Under the pieces are notes generated by a model. The model did no database searches and was not told where the DNA came from. It was given only the letters and a program-made list of their open reading frames with translations. 64,000 nucleotides of DNA from Rhodoferax sp. (GTDB lineage: Bacteria > Pseudomonadota > Gammaproteobacteria > Burkholderiales > Burkholderiaceae_C): contig NZ_JAUYQD010000035.1 in assembly GCF_030697375.1 (NCBI RefSeq), forward strand, positions 78,882-142,881, written 5' to 3'. Shown here in pieces: positions 26,239-35,024 of the stretch (its first letter is position 1; every line of letters begins with the position of its first letter). Made by a program: the position numbers and the translations under genes.

Positions 26239-26917
26239 TGCGGCTGGACTTCTCTTTCCAGCAACTCGCCCCCAGCAGCACCACCTGCAACTGGTGGACA
26301 AAGTTTTCGGTCATCTCCTGTTCCAGCAGCGGCTGCTCGGGCGGTAGGTCCAAAATTTCAGGCGCGGCGGCCAGCATGGTGGTGACGATCAAGCCGCACA
26401 CCATCTGCAGGCTGCTGGTGGGCATGTCGGGGTAGACGCCCAAGCGGCGGAAATCCTGCGCCATTTCATTGGTGAAGTGGATCACGTCGTTGCGGATGGC
26501 CAGCCGCAAAATGCGGCTGCCGCCCGAGCGTTCGCTCGAAATGAACAAAAACTGCAAGCGGTTTTGCTTGACGTACTGGTAATACACCTGCACTGAGCGG
26601 CGCACCATGTCATTGGGCGCAACCCCCGTTTGGCGGGCTTCGCGCAGCAAACGGCGCAGGGTGATGCCCATCTCTTCCACCAGGGCCAGCCCCAGCTCAT
26701 CGGTATTGCGGAAATGCCGGTAAAAGGCGTTGGGCACCATACCCGCTTCACGCGCAATCTCGCGGATGCCCAGGCTGGTGAAGCTGCGCCCCTCGCCAAT
26801 CAGGTCCAGCGCGGCCTGCAAGAGGCTGGCGCGGGTCAGGTCTTTGCGCTCACTGCGGGTCAGGGTGTCCTGGCGCTTGGCGGCAGACGACGGAACTGGC
26901 ATGTGTTGACTCTCCAT
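26213..26917 (-). CDS. TetR-family repressor of fatty-acid desaturation (FabR/DesT type)
   Basis: 234 residues with an N-terminal helix-turn-helix (TSLGIREIAREAGMVPNAFYRHF, about 48-70) and an all-helical ligand domain. FabR and DesT bind acyl-CoA and set the unsaturated/saturated fatty-acid balance. This gene diverges from the reductase-desaturase operon, and the region between holds two TGTAC-type palindromes, so it very likely represses that operon and perhaps itself. The last codons and stop come from a dispersed repeat. Confidence 0.87.
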   Translation of the reverse strand: MESQHMPVPSSAAKRQDTLTRSERKDLTRASLLQAALDLIGEGRSFTSLGIREIAREAGMVPNAFYRHFRNTDELGLALVEEMGITLRRLLREARQTGVAPNDMVRRSVQVYYQYVKQNRLQFLFISSERSGGSRILRLAIRNDVIHFTNEMAQDFRRLGVYPDMPTSSLQMVCGLIVTTMLAAAPEILDLPPEQPLLEQEMTENFVHQLQVVLLGASCWKEKSSRKNTSEIER

Positions 26918-26951
26918 AGTTCAGGCAAACGACGCCGCTTGCCTCTACATG

Positions 26952-26965
26952 TGTACAGATGTACC
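26952..26965. promoter_or_regulatory. Candidate operator 1 of the desaturase regulator
   Basis: TGTACA, 2 bases, then TGTACC: an inverted repeat with one mismatch, 35 bases before the TetR start. It resembles the E. coli FabR site (GTACA half-sites), and its position suits autoregulation. Confidence 0.55.
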
Positions 26966-27059
26966 CGTTTAAATTTAACAATTTCTCCAATAAAAACAAT
27001 GTCTTATCCATTGCATATTGGCAAAGCCCTCTAAATCAAGCCGTTTGTATAGACATTGC

Positions 27060-27075
27060 GTGTACAAACGTACAC
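27060..27075. promoter_or_regulatory. Candidate operator 2, desaturase operon
   Basis: GTGTAC, AAAC, GTACAC: a perfect 6-base inverted repeat, 45 bases before the reductase start. It shares the GTAC core with operator 1 but has a 4-base spacer. A repressor bound here would block the reductase-desaturase promoter. Confidence 0.6.
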
Positions 27076-27119
27076 AATTAACCATGCCACAAGCCAACGC
27101 CCCCAGAAAGGACTTCCAG

Positions 27120-28238
27120 ATGACGGTTATAGACCATAACGTGCCCTCCACCTGGGCCCAGACCCTCACCGCGCCTTTGAAAGCGGCTCTGCAAAACCCC
27201 TGGGTGGAATCGATTGTCCGGCTCGGCGCGGTGGAGGATAGCCTGAGGGCACTGCACCCGATGCTGTCTTTGTCCACCGTGCGGGCCCGGGTGGTGCGCA
27301 TCGCGCAGGAGACGGCGGACACCAAGACCTTTGTTCTGCAGCCCAACGCACTGTGGAACGGAGCCCTGGCGGGCCAGTTTGTCCGGGTGCGGGTCGAGAT
27401 CAAGGGCCGGCAGGTGGAGCGGGTGTACAGCCTGTCGTCACGCCCCGGCGCCCGCCGTCTTGCGATCACGGTCAAGCGCCAGCCCGGCGGACTGGTGTCC
27501 AACTATTTGCACGAGCACACCCAGGTTGGTGATGTGCTGACCCTCAGCCAGGCGGCGGGTGACTTTGTGCTGCCCGCACAGTTGCCGGCAAAGCTACTGC
27601 TCTTGAGCGCCGGCAGCGGCATCACCCCCGTGATGGCCCTGCTGCGCGACCTGCAGGCGCGCCAGTACGCGGGCGACCTGGTGTTTTTCCACGCCTGCCG
27701 CACGCCCGCCGACGCCATCTTTGCCCAGGCCTTGGATGGCATGGCGCTCAGCTTTCCGGCTTTGAAGCGCATCACGCACTTCACCGCCACGGCCGCACGC
27801 CTCACGCCAGACACCCTGCGCTGGGCCGTGCCCGACCTGGACCAGCGTGCCACCTGGATGTGTGGCCCCAGTGCCTTTATGGAGGCGGTGCACGGCCTGT
27901 GGCAAGACGCCGCCATTGCCGCGCCGCTGCACAGCGAACGGTTTGCCACCACGCCCCTGCTGCCCGCATCCAGCCCCGGCACCCCGGTGAAAGTGCGTTG
28001 TGCGGCCAGCGCCCAGGACTTCACGACCCGGGGCGGCGACGCGCTGCTGGTGCAAGCCGAACGCGCCGGGCTCAGCCCCAAACACGGCTGCCGCATCGGC
28101 ATATGCCGCTCCTGCCAGTGCACCAAAACCAGCGGCACGGTGGAGAACCTGCAGACCAGCGAGCTCTCCAGCGCCCCCAACGAGTTGATACGCCTATGTA
28201 TCTCGGCAGCGCGCTCCGATGTCACGCTGGACCTTTGA
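27120..28238 (+). CDS. Ferredoxin reductase-type electron donor to the desaturase (DesC-like)
   Basis: About 372 residues. An FAD-binding barrel (RVYSLSSRPG near 100) and an NAD(P)H domain (LLSAGSGITPVMALLRDL near 160) precede a C-terminal plant-type [2Fe-2S] domain with CRIGICRSC and a later Cys in LCISAA. It passes electrons from NADPH to the membrane desaturase encoded next. ATG 27120 has AAAGGA 7 bases upstream; ATG 27084 and TTG 27018 are in frame, but 27018 lies before operator 2. The arrangement matches the Pseudomonas desCB operon. Confidence 0.88.
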   Translation: MTVIDHNVPSTWAQTLTAPLKAALQNPWVESIVRLGAVEDSLRALHPMLSLSTVRARVVRIAQETADTKTFVLQPNALWNGALAGQFVRVRVEIKGRQVERVYSLSSRPGARRLAITVKRQPGGLVSNYLHEHTQVGDVLTLSQAAGDFVLPAQLPAKLLLLSAGSGITPVMALLRDLQARQYAGDLVFFHACRTPADAIFAQALDGMALSFPALKRITHFTATAARLTPDTLRWAVPDLDQRATWMCGPSAFMEAVHGLWQDAAIAAPLHSERFATTPLLPASSPGTPVKVRCAASAQDFTTRGGDALLVQAERAGLSPKHGCRIGICRSCQCTKTSGTVENLQTSELSSAPNELIRLCISAARSDVTLDL

Positions 28239-28289
28239 TTCCCTGTTTACATCCCCTGTTTGCACCCCTGCTTTTTCAAGGAGAACGCC

Positions 28290-29375
28290 ATGAGTTTTGC
28301 CAAACCCCATCCCCTGAGCCGCGAGCAGGTCGACCAGTTTGAGCGCGAGGTCAATGCCATCCGCGACGGGGTGATGAACGATTTGGGCCAGGCCGATGTG
28401 GACCACATCCGCCGCATGATCCGCATCTGCCGCGCCAGCGAAGTGGGCGGCCGCGCCCTGCTGCACTTTGGCGTGGGACCGCTGAGCTGGGTGGCGGGCG
28501 TGCTGGCCCTGGCCAGCGCCAAGATCCTGGACAACATGGAAATTGGCCACAACGTGATGCACGGCCAGTACGACTGGACCGGCGACCCCACACTGAATTC
28601 ACAAACCTTTGAGTGGGACATCGCCTGCGACGGCGAGCAGTGGCGCCATTCGCACAACGTCACCCACCACACCTACACCAACATCCTGGGCAAGGACCGC
28701 GACCTGGGCTACTCGCTGTTGCGCATGACCGAGGCGCAGCGCTGGAAGCCGCGCCACTGGTTCCAGCCCCTGGCCAACCTGCTGCTGGCCCTGGGTTTCC
28801 AGTACGGCGTGGGCTCCCACGACCTGGAGATTGGCCGCTACACCCACGGCGCCATGCCCAAGGAAGAGTTCAAGGCGCGGCTGAACCGCTTTGTCACCAA
28901 AACCGCCAAGCAGTGGTTCAAGGACTACCTGCTGTTCCCCGCGCTGGCGCTGTGGAGCGCCCCACGGGTGCTGGCAGGCAACTTCTGCGCCAACCTGATC
29001 CGCAACCTGTGGACCTATGTGGTCATTTTTTGCGGCCACTTCACCGAAGGTGTGGCCATTTACCGCGAGGAAGACACCCGCAACGAAACCCGGGGCGACT
29101 GGTATTTGCGCCAACTCTCGGGCTCCAGCAACCTGACCGGATCGCGCCTGTTCCACATCATGAGCGGCCACCTGAGCCACCAGATCGAGCACCACCTGTT
29201 CCCCGACATGCCCGCCCACCGCTACCCCGAGGTGGCACCCAAAATCCAGGCTCTGTGCGAAAAATACGGCCTGTTCTACAACACGGGCAGCCTGTTCAAA
29301 CAGTACTGGACGGTGATGGCGCGGATTCTGACCTATACCCTGCCGCCCAAAAAGGTGTCGGCCCTGCCTTCCTGA
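28290..29375 (+). CDS. Membrane fatty-acid/acyl-CoA desaturase (DesB-like)
   Basis: Di-iron desaturase of 361 residues. The three histidine boxes are GHNVMHGQYDW (about 90), HSHNVTHHTY (about 121) and SHQIEHHLFP (about 300), with hydrophobic helices between. It introduces a double bond into acyl chains under aerobic conditions. AAGGAG precedes ATG 28290; a TTG 30 bases earlier is not favoured. It follows the reductase by 51 bases. Confidence 0.92.
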   Translation: MSFAKPHPLSREQVDQFEREVNAIRDGVMNDLGQADVDHIRRMIRICRASEVGGRALLHFGVGPLSWVAGVLALASAKILDNMEIGHNVMHGQYDWTGDPTLNSQTFEWDIACDGEQWRHSHNVTHHTYTNILGKDRDLGYSLLRMTEAQRWKPRHWFQPLANLLLALGFQYGVGSHDLEIGRYTHGAMPKEEFKARLNRFVTKTAKQWFKDYLLFPALALWSAPRVLAGNFCANLIRNLWTYVVIFCGHFTEGVAIYREEDTRNETRGDWYLRQLSGSSNLTGSRLFHIMSGHLSHQIEHHLFPDMPAHRYPEVAPKIQALCEKYGLFYNTGSLFKQYWTVMARILTYTLPPKKVSALPS

Positions 29376-29408
29376 CCCGACCTTCTTGAAACCTCTGGAG
29401 CCCTGCGC

Positions 29409-29801
29409 ATGACCACCACCCCCAAAACCCCCGCCACGACCCTGGCCAAAAAAACAGCCAAGGCCGATGCGGCGCCAGAACCGTCGCTGCGCTTCTACCA
29501 CTCCCAGGCCCTGCGCAAGCAAACCACTGCCGTGCTGGACGCACTGGACGCGGCACCCACCCAGCCCCAGCATGCCGAGGCCCTGGCCGATCTGGTGGCG
29601 GAGCTGGTTGACGTGGGCTTGGACTACTACTTCCTGCGGGCGCTACAACGGGCCGAAGTCGGTTTTCTCACCGAGCAGTCCGCGCGCCTGGGTTTGTCCG
29701 GGGCGGCCAAACTCATCAACTCGGTCAGCCGGAAATTCATAGTGCGCATGGACGCGGCCCAGTTGCAGGTCGTCGCCAGCCATATTCGCGACCTGGCCTG
29801 A
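29409..29801 (+). CDS. Conserved hypothetical protein, third gene of the desaturase operon
   Basis: 130 residues, cytosolic. A Lys/Ala/Thr-rich head (PKTPATTLAKKTAKADAAPEP) like those of DNA- or granule-associated proteins is followed by a helical domain with LVAELVDVGLDYYFLRALQRAEVGF. No membrane segment or known motif. It starts 33 bases after the desaturase and is followed by a dispersed repeat. It may be an accessory of lipid metabolism, from context only. Confidence 0.75.
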   Translation: MTTTPKTPATTLAKKTAKADAAPEPSLRFYHSQALRKQTTAVLDALDAAPTQPQHAEALADLVAELVDVGLDYYFLRALQRAEVGFLTEQSARLGLSGAAKLINSVSRKFIVRMDAAQLQVVASHIRDLA

Positions 29802-29820
29802 GTCGCAGGCCGCCCCACTG

Positions 29821-29888
29821 TCGCTATTAAATTAATAGCTTCTTCCGCAATGAGTACGGGGGCTAGAGCCATATTTGACCTATAAAAG
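29821..29888 (+). repeat. Dispersed 65-70 bp repeat, copy B
   Basis: Contains GCTATTAAATTAATAGCT, TTCCGCAATGAGTACGGGGG and CTAGAGCC, closely matching copy C at 33297. Its last bases (CCTATAAAAG) supply the TAG stop of the small minus-strand gene at 29880. Confidence 0.85.
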
Positions 29889-30083
29889 TTCGCTGTACAG
29901 GGCCTGCTTGGCTTGCCGGTTCTCGACAATCGCCTCCACCACCAGGCGGGTGTCCGCCAACGCCAAGAGGTGCTGCACGGCAACGAGGCGGCAGCTGGCT
30001 TGTGCCGCGCGCTCCTGGCTCCATTTGCCTTTTTCGACCCGCTTCGCAATCCGGGTGCGAATGCTGGAAACAGCACCGGCCAT
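29880..30083 (-). CDS. Small hypothetical protein
   Basis: 67 residues, basic and helical (KRVEKGKWSQERAAQASCRL), no signal or membrane span. It begins 3 bases after the stop of the membrane protein at 30087, so it could be read by translational coupling. The stop codon lies inside dispersed repeat B, which hints that the original 3' end was replaced. No recognised family. Confidence 0.45.
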   Translation of the reverse strand: MAGAVSSIRTRIAKRVEKGKWSQERAAQASCRLVAVQHLLALADTRLVVEAIVENRQAKQALYSELL

Positions 30084-30086
30084 GGT

Positions 30087-30611
30087 TCAGGCAAGGGCAC
30101 CGCTTTGCGCATTTCCATTCGTCTGGACCAGGGCTATCCGCCAGAGTTTGGCAGCCCGGGCCAGGAAGATACCGCTGAAGCAGCCGTACACGGTGCTGAC
30201 GCTCAACGCAAAGTTGCTGTCAAGGACCAGGGATGGCTGCATTTTGGTGAAGACGCCCACCACATACTTGGTGAAGAAAATGCCCATGATCAAGGCCAGT
30301 GGTACCACGCTGCCGGGTAGCAGAAAGCGGCGGCTGGCGGCGTGGTAGCGGATGTTGCTGTCGCCAAGCATCTGGTAGCTGGTGGTGGATGCGACCATGG
30401 CGCCAACCATCCAGGCCAGCAGTGCCTGGGGCGTGTCGCCAAAGACCGAGGTCACGCTGTAGAGCGACAAGCCGGTCATGACCAGCGGAACGATGGTGAT
30501 GCGGTTCAGGCCTGCGCTGCGAGGCCTCATTTGCAGGAGGCCCAGCCAGAGCAGGGCAACGAACAGTACAAAAATCCATTTGGGGGTGTGGGTCAAGATT
30601 TGCATCAACAT
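30087..30611 (-). CDS. DUF6622-type small membrane protein
   Basis: 174 residues with five or so hydrophobic segments (FVLFVALLWLGLLQM, an IVPLVMTGLSLYSV stretch, LALIMGIFFTKYVVGVF and a C-terminal helix). GGAG precedes ATG 30611 at about 7 bases. Similar proteins of unknown function occur widely in Proteobacteria; the DUF assignment is by resemblance. The 181 bases up to polB contain nothing I can name. Confidence 0.72.
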   Translation of the reverse strand: MLMQILTHTPKWIFVLFVALLWLGLLQMRPRSAGLNRITIVPLVMTGLSLYSVTSVFGDTPQALLAWMVGAMVASTTSYQMLGDSNIRYHAASRRFLLPGSVVPLALIMGIFFTKYVVGVFTKMQPSLVLDSNFALSVSTVYGCFSGIFLARAAKLWRIALVQTNGNAQSGALA

Positions 30612-30792
30612 GGTGGTTTCTCCGTAAGTAGTGGGTATTCGATGGCTGAACTTTGCCAGCGCCCACCCTGGTGGAGAAGCTGTTTGCGACGGTACAGGAT
30701 GTGCGATTCGCGAAATGCGGTGGGCGCGGTGCGAAATGCCACGCAGTACCGCACCAGCGCGCGGCTTGAATCACGGGCTTGTAGCTTCAGAA

Positions 30793-33222
30793 CTAGAAGA
30801 GGCTTCGCTGGGAAGAAACCAGCGCCGCGAAGCTTTCCCCCATGGGGTGCAGGATGGCGTCTGCAATGGGCTTGAGCTGCTTGGTCAAATAGTGCTCGTA
30901 GTCCACGCGGGACTGGCGGGCCTCCAGCGGTTCAGGCCCGTTCTTCGTCATCACGTACTGAATCCAGCCGCCGTTCTGGTATTGCATGGGCCGGCCCACG
31001 CTGAGGTTGTAGGCGTCTGCCATCCGAGCCGCACGCACCTGCGGCGGAACATTGACCAGGTAGGCATCCAGACGGTGGCGCAGGCGTTTGCGGTAAATGA
31101 GCAGCCCATCCTTGGCGCCTGCCAATGTGGCGTGTGCATAGTCGGTCACAAACGCGCGGTAGGGCTGGTCATGGAAGATGCGCGAGAGCAAGCCTTCCTG
31201 GAACTGCCGCGCCAACGGGGTCCAGTCGCTGCGGGCCATCTCAAGCCCCCGGAAGACCATTTCTTCCTTGCCCGCCGCGTCGGTGCTCAAGCCGGCGTAG
31301 CGCTTCTTGCTGCCGACGTCCGAGCCGCGGATGGTGGGCATGAAGAACTTGGTGTAGTGCGTGTCGAACTCGATTTCCAGGAAGTTCTCCAGTCCCTGCT
31401 CCTCGCGCAGCGTCCGCGTCCACCAGGCGTTGATATCGCGCACCAGTTCTGCGGCAACGGCGTGCGCCTCTGCGTTGCTGTGGGTGCGCCCCAGCCAGAT
31501 GAAGATGGAGTCCGTGTCACCGTAGATGGCCTCATAACCACGGTCCTCCACGAGCACCTGCGTGCGCTTCACAATCTCGTGCCCGCGCAGGGTCACGGCC
31601 GACACCAGCTCCGGGTTGAAGAAGCGGCATTCGCTGGCGCCCAACACCCCGGCGAAGGAGTTCATTAGCAGCTTCAGCGCCTGCGACAGGGGTTCGTTCT
31701 TGACTTTCTTGGCTTCATCGCGGCTGCGCCAGAGCGTGGTCACGATTTCCGGCAGGCAATGTTTCTCGCGCGAGAACAGTGTGCCCATCGGGCCTTGGAT
31801 TTGTCCTTCGGGGTTGCTGGCGTGTTGGCCCTCGGCATAACCCACCGGGTCCACACAATAGGTGCGGATGATGGAGGGGTACAGACTCTTGTAGTCCAGC
31901 ACCACCACGGAATCGTAGAAGCCGGGTTTGGAGTCCATCACGTAGCCGCCCGGATAGGCCTTGCGCTGGATCTCGCCCACGCTGGGTGCCACATAGCCCA
32001 GGCGGTGCATGCGCGGCAGGTAGTGGTGGCTGAACGCGGCGATGGAACCGCCAAAGTGGTCGGCGGCCAGACCGGTCGTGTGCGCCCTTTCCATCACGAA
32101 CTGCAGCAACTGCGCTTTCTCGAAGATGCGCAGGACCAGCTCGCAGTCGCGTATGTTGTAGATGGCCAGCGCCGGTTTGTCTTCGCGGTAACGCCGGTTG
32201 ATCTCGGCCATCTTGTCGTATTCATCGCCTATGGCCTTGCCCTCGCCCAGCAGCGCCTGCGAAACGCTTTCCAGGCTGAACGATGGAAAACTCCATACCG
32301 CCGCCCGCAGCGCCTCGATACCGTCCACGATCACCCGGCCCGGCGTGGGGGCAAAAAGATAACCCTGCTTGCCCGGATGGGCCCGCCACGCAATGGGCTG
32401 GCGCTCCCGGCCCAGCAGCAGCGCAGTCCCGTGTTCGTCAGCCGTCTTCTGCAGTATCCGCAAATCGAACTGGATGACGCTCCACCCCATGATGACGTCG
32501 GGGTCGTTGCGCACGAACCAGTCGTTCAGGCTCTCAATCATGGCCTTGCGGGTTGGCAGGTAGATGAGCGCAAAGTCCAAAGGCCCTGCGGGTTCCGGCG
32601 GCGGCTCGCCCAGCATAAAGACCACGCGCTCTGGCATGCCGTCCAGCGCAATGGAATACAACTCCCCGTTTTCGCTGGTCTCTATGTCCAGGGACACAAG
32701 CTTCAGCACCGGGCGAAAGTCCGGCTCTGGCTTGAGCTTGCAGTCTGTGACGGTGGACTGCTCGGTCCGGCCACCTTCCACCGATACGCCCGCGGTGATG
32801 AAGCGTTCCATCAGATAACGGTCATGGGGGCGAACGTCGGCTTCGAGCAGAGGAATGTTTTGCGGCTGGAGCTTGCGTGCCAGTTGCCCGAGTTGGCGAA
32901 ACTGTTTGGCATAGACCCCGAGGACCGGGCCTTGCTGAAAGGTCTTGAGGTCGAGTTCTCGTAGCTGCACGCCGGGCATGGCGGCAATCTGTGCTTCCAC
33001 TGCCGCCCGGAACCGGGTTTCAACAAACGCCACCGACGTCTGGGCGGTCAGAAGCACTTTCAGCGGCCCAGCGTCCGTTGCCAGCCAGTACTCGATGTCG
33101 GTGCCCGTCGGCGTGTCCCACCAGCGGCGGGTAAGGATGAACCCCTTGAGTTTGGTGGGCACTGCGGGAGCTTTGGAGGGAAGTGAAGCCAGATGGCGGG
33201 CGGGGACAGCTAGGAAATTCAC
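30793..33222 (-). CDS. polB: DNA polymerase II
   Basis: Family B polymerase of 809 residues, used for restart and translesion synthesis. Proofreading exonuclease motif LDIETSENG is near residue 178; polymerase motif A DYKSLYPSIIRTY near 444, motif B KLLMNSFAGVLGA, and motif C YGDTDSIFIW near 568. The last residues SSQRSLF form a QxSLF-like clamp-binding peptide, as in E. coli Pol II. The start appears to be GTG (MNFLAVPARH). I found no LexA box in the 130 bases upstream. It stands alone on the minus strand. Confidence 0.94.
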   Translation of the reverse strand: MNFLAVPARHLASLPSKAPAVPTKLKGFILTRRWWDTPTGTDIEYWLATDAGPLKVLLTAQTSVAFVETRFRAAVEAQIAAMPGVQLRELDLKTFQQGPVLGVYAKQFRQLGQLARKLQPQNIPLLEADVRPHDRYLMERFITAGVSVEGGRTEQSTVTDCKLKPEPDFRPVLKLVSLDIETSENGELYSIALDGMPERVVFMLGEPPPEPAGPLDFALIYLPTRKAMIESLNDWFVRNDPDVIMGWSVIQFDLRILQKTADEHGTALLLGRERQPIAWRAHPGKQGYLFAPTPGRVIVDGIEALRAAVWSFPSFSLESVSQALLGEGKAIGDEYDKMAEINRRYREDKPALAIYNIRDCELVLRIFEKAQLLQFVMERAHTTGLAADHFGGSIAAFSHHYLPRMHRLGYVAPSVGEIQRKAYPGGYVMDSKPGFYDSVVVLDYKSLYPSIIRTYCVDPVGYAEGQHASNPEGQIQGPMGTLFSREKHCLPEIVTTLWRSRDEAKKVKNEPLSQALKLLMNSFAGVLGASECRFFNPELVSAVTLRGHEIVKRTQVLVEDRGYEAIYGDTDSIFIWLGRTHSNAEAHAVAAELVRDINAWWTRTLREEQGLENFLEIEFDTHYTKFFMPTIRGSDVGSKKRYAGLSTDAAGKEEMVFRGLEMARSDWTPLARQFQEGLLSRIFHDQPYRAFVTDYAHATLAGAKDGLLIYRKRLRHRLDAYLVNVPPQVRAARMADAYNLSVGRPMQYQNGGWIQYVMTKNGPEPLEARQSRVDYEHYLTKQLKPIADAILHPMGESFAALVSSQRSLF

Positions 33223-33296
33223 CCGTATGAGGGCAAGTATGGCACGGGTTTTGGACGCGAAATCACCGCGGTTTGCGGGAGTCTGAGCAGGCGCAG

Positions 33297-33364
33297 TTGC
33301 TATTATTTAAATAGCTGCTTCCGCAATGAATACGGGGGCTAGAGCCCGATTTAACCTATAAAAC
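33297..33364 (+). repeat. Dispersed 65-70 bp repeat, copy C
   Basis: Reads TTGCTATTATTTAAATAGCT, then GCTTCCGCAATGAATACGGG and GGCTAGAGCCCG, ending CCTATAAAAC. Its right end supplies the TAG stop of the diguanylate cyclase on the opposite strand. The left part has a small inverted repeat (AGCTATTTAAATAATAGC-like), the right part GGGCTAGAGCCC. Confidence 0.85.
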
Positions 33365-34951
33365 TTGGTTGCGCCCGGCGCGCTTGGCCTGGTAGAGCGC
33401 CTCGTCGGCCTGCTTGATCAAGTCCTCCGCGCTCACGCCCGGCGCCCACTGCGCCACACCACCGGAGAAGGTGCAGGCAAACGAGGTGTCGGGGACCGGA
33501 TGGCGGATCTGCCCGAAGTCCACGCGGATGGCGTTGAGCAACTGGCAGGCCTGTGCCGCATTGGAGCCCGGCAAGATCACCAGAAACTCTTCACCGCCAT
33601 AACGCCCCACCGCGTCCGTTTTGCGCAGGCGCTGCTTGAGCAGCCAGGCCATGCTGCGGATCACATGGTCGCCCAGCGGGTGGCCGTAGCTGTCGTTCAC
33701 CTTCTTGAAGTGGTCGATGTCCAGCATGGCCACACACAGCGGCGTGCCCTCCGTGGCGGCGGCGGCCAGCGCCGTGTCCAGCCGCTGCTTGGAGGTGGTG
33801 TGGTTGAGCAGCCCGGTCAGGCTGTCCAAATACATGGAGCGGCGCAGGGCGCGGTAACGTTCGATCTTGCTTTTCACCACGGCATTCAGGATCACCGGGT
33901 TGAAGGGCTTGGTCAGAAAATGGTCGCCGCCCAGGCGCAGGGCGTCCACCTGCAGTGCCACATTGGTATCGGCCGACAGGTACACCACCGGGGTCGATAA
34001 AAATTCGGCATGTTGGCGGATGACGCGGGTCACCTCCACACCGGTGCATCCGGGCATGTACATGTCCATCAAAATCAAATCCGGCTGGAAGCTGCCCAGG
34101 CTGGTCAGCACCTCCTGCGGGCGGGCAATCGCCATCGACTCAATGCCGCCTTCGGACAGGGTGCGCCGGATCAGCGCGCTGGCGGTTTTGGAGTCCTCCA
34201 CCACCAGCACCCGGTACGGCGCCTCTTCTTCGTTACCGCACAGTTTGACGATGCGGTCCATGATGACGGGATGCGGCGTGGCACGGGGAAAGCAAAAATC
34301 GCAGCCCGCCCCCAAAGCCCCGTTCAAACTCTCGAAGTCCGACGCCAGGTTCAGCCCCACGATGTGGCTGGCCGAGAAGCGCCCCCGCAGGGCTTGCACC
34401 CCCGCCACCAAGGCCGCAGGCTCCAGGCCCTGTGCGTCCACCAGCACCACGGCCGATTCCTGGCCGGATTCCAGGCACTGTGCCAGGCTGCAGGTATCGG
34501 CCTGGATGTTGAAATAACCCGCCTGCCCGGTCAGGTCGATCCAGTCCTGTGGCGTGTCGGTGACGAACCAGATCCGTTTGGGTGGCGCCAGGTCGGTGCG
34601 TAAATCCACCTCCGGGTGCAGTCGGCGCTCCACGATGGACGATGAATTGCCATCAATAAAGGCCTGCACGCGCTCACCAAAACCGGTAATTTGGGCTTCC
34701 AAATCCGCCAGGGTGGCAGCGGGCATCGCTTCAGCACCCCAGTGGTCAAACAGGGACAACACCTTTTGTTCCAGCGCATGGGCACTTTGGTGCAGGCCCG
34801 ACAGCCCTTTGGCATCCAGGAACTCGGTGATGCTGGACGCGGCGACCGCGAACTCGACAAAACCATCAAAGCCCGGAACACGGGCGAAAGAATCCCACTT
34901 GGCGCTAAAGTCGTCGCTTTTTCTCTTCAGTTCTTCGGGGGAACAGGACAT
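33356..34951 (-). CDS. Diguanylate cyclase with HPt-like and two receiver domains
   Basis: 531 residues. The N-terminal 110 residues are helical with HQSAHALEQKV, resembling an HPt-type bundle. A degenerate receiver follows (about 125-235), then a true receiver (VLVVEDSKTAS, phospho-acceptor Asp in LMDMYMPG near 294, Lys in TKPF) and a GGDEF domain with GGEEF near 450-454. RKTD lies at the inhibitory-site position. This PleD-like order suggests that phosphorylation controls c-di-GMP synthesis. The stop codon is within repeat C. Confidence 0.9.
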   Translation of the reverse strand: MSCSPEELKRKSDDFSAKWDSFARVPGFDGFVEFAVAASSITEFLDAKGLSGLHQSAHALEQKVLSLFDHWGAEAMPAATLADLEAQITGFGERVQAFIDGNSSSIVERRLHPEVDLRTDLAPPKRIWFVTDTPQDWIDLTGQAGYFNIQADTCSLAQCLESGQESAVVLVDAQGLEPAALVAGVQALRGRFSASHIVGLNLASDFESLNGALGAGCDFCFPRATPHPVIMDRIVKLCGNEEEAPYRVLVVEDSKTASALIRRTLSEGGIESMAIARPQEVLTSLGSFQPDLILMDMYMPGCTGVEVTRVIRQHAEFLSTPVVYLSADTNVALQVDALRLGGDHFLTKPFNPVILNAVVKSKIERYRALRRSMYLDSLTGLLNHTTSKQRLDTALAAAATEGTPLCVAMLDIDHFKKVNDSYGHPLGDHVIRSMAWLLKQRLRKTDAVGRYGGEEFLVILPGSNAAQACQLLNAIRVDFGQIRHPVPDTSFACTFSGGVAQWAPGVSAEDLIKQADEALYQAKRAGRNQVL

Positions 34952-35024
34952 GGGTCTCCTCGGGGGCTGCTGCCTTCGTTAACGGCGTGTGGTGACGCGC
35001 ATCTTAGCGGTACTCGCCCACCAT

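Noticed and set aside
33223..33355. LexA box upstream of polB
   Set aside because: No CTGT-N8-ACAG sequence is present in the gap; the region mainly holds a dispersed repeat.
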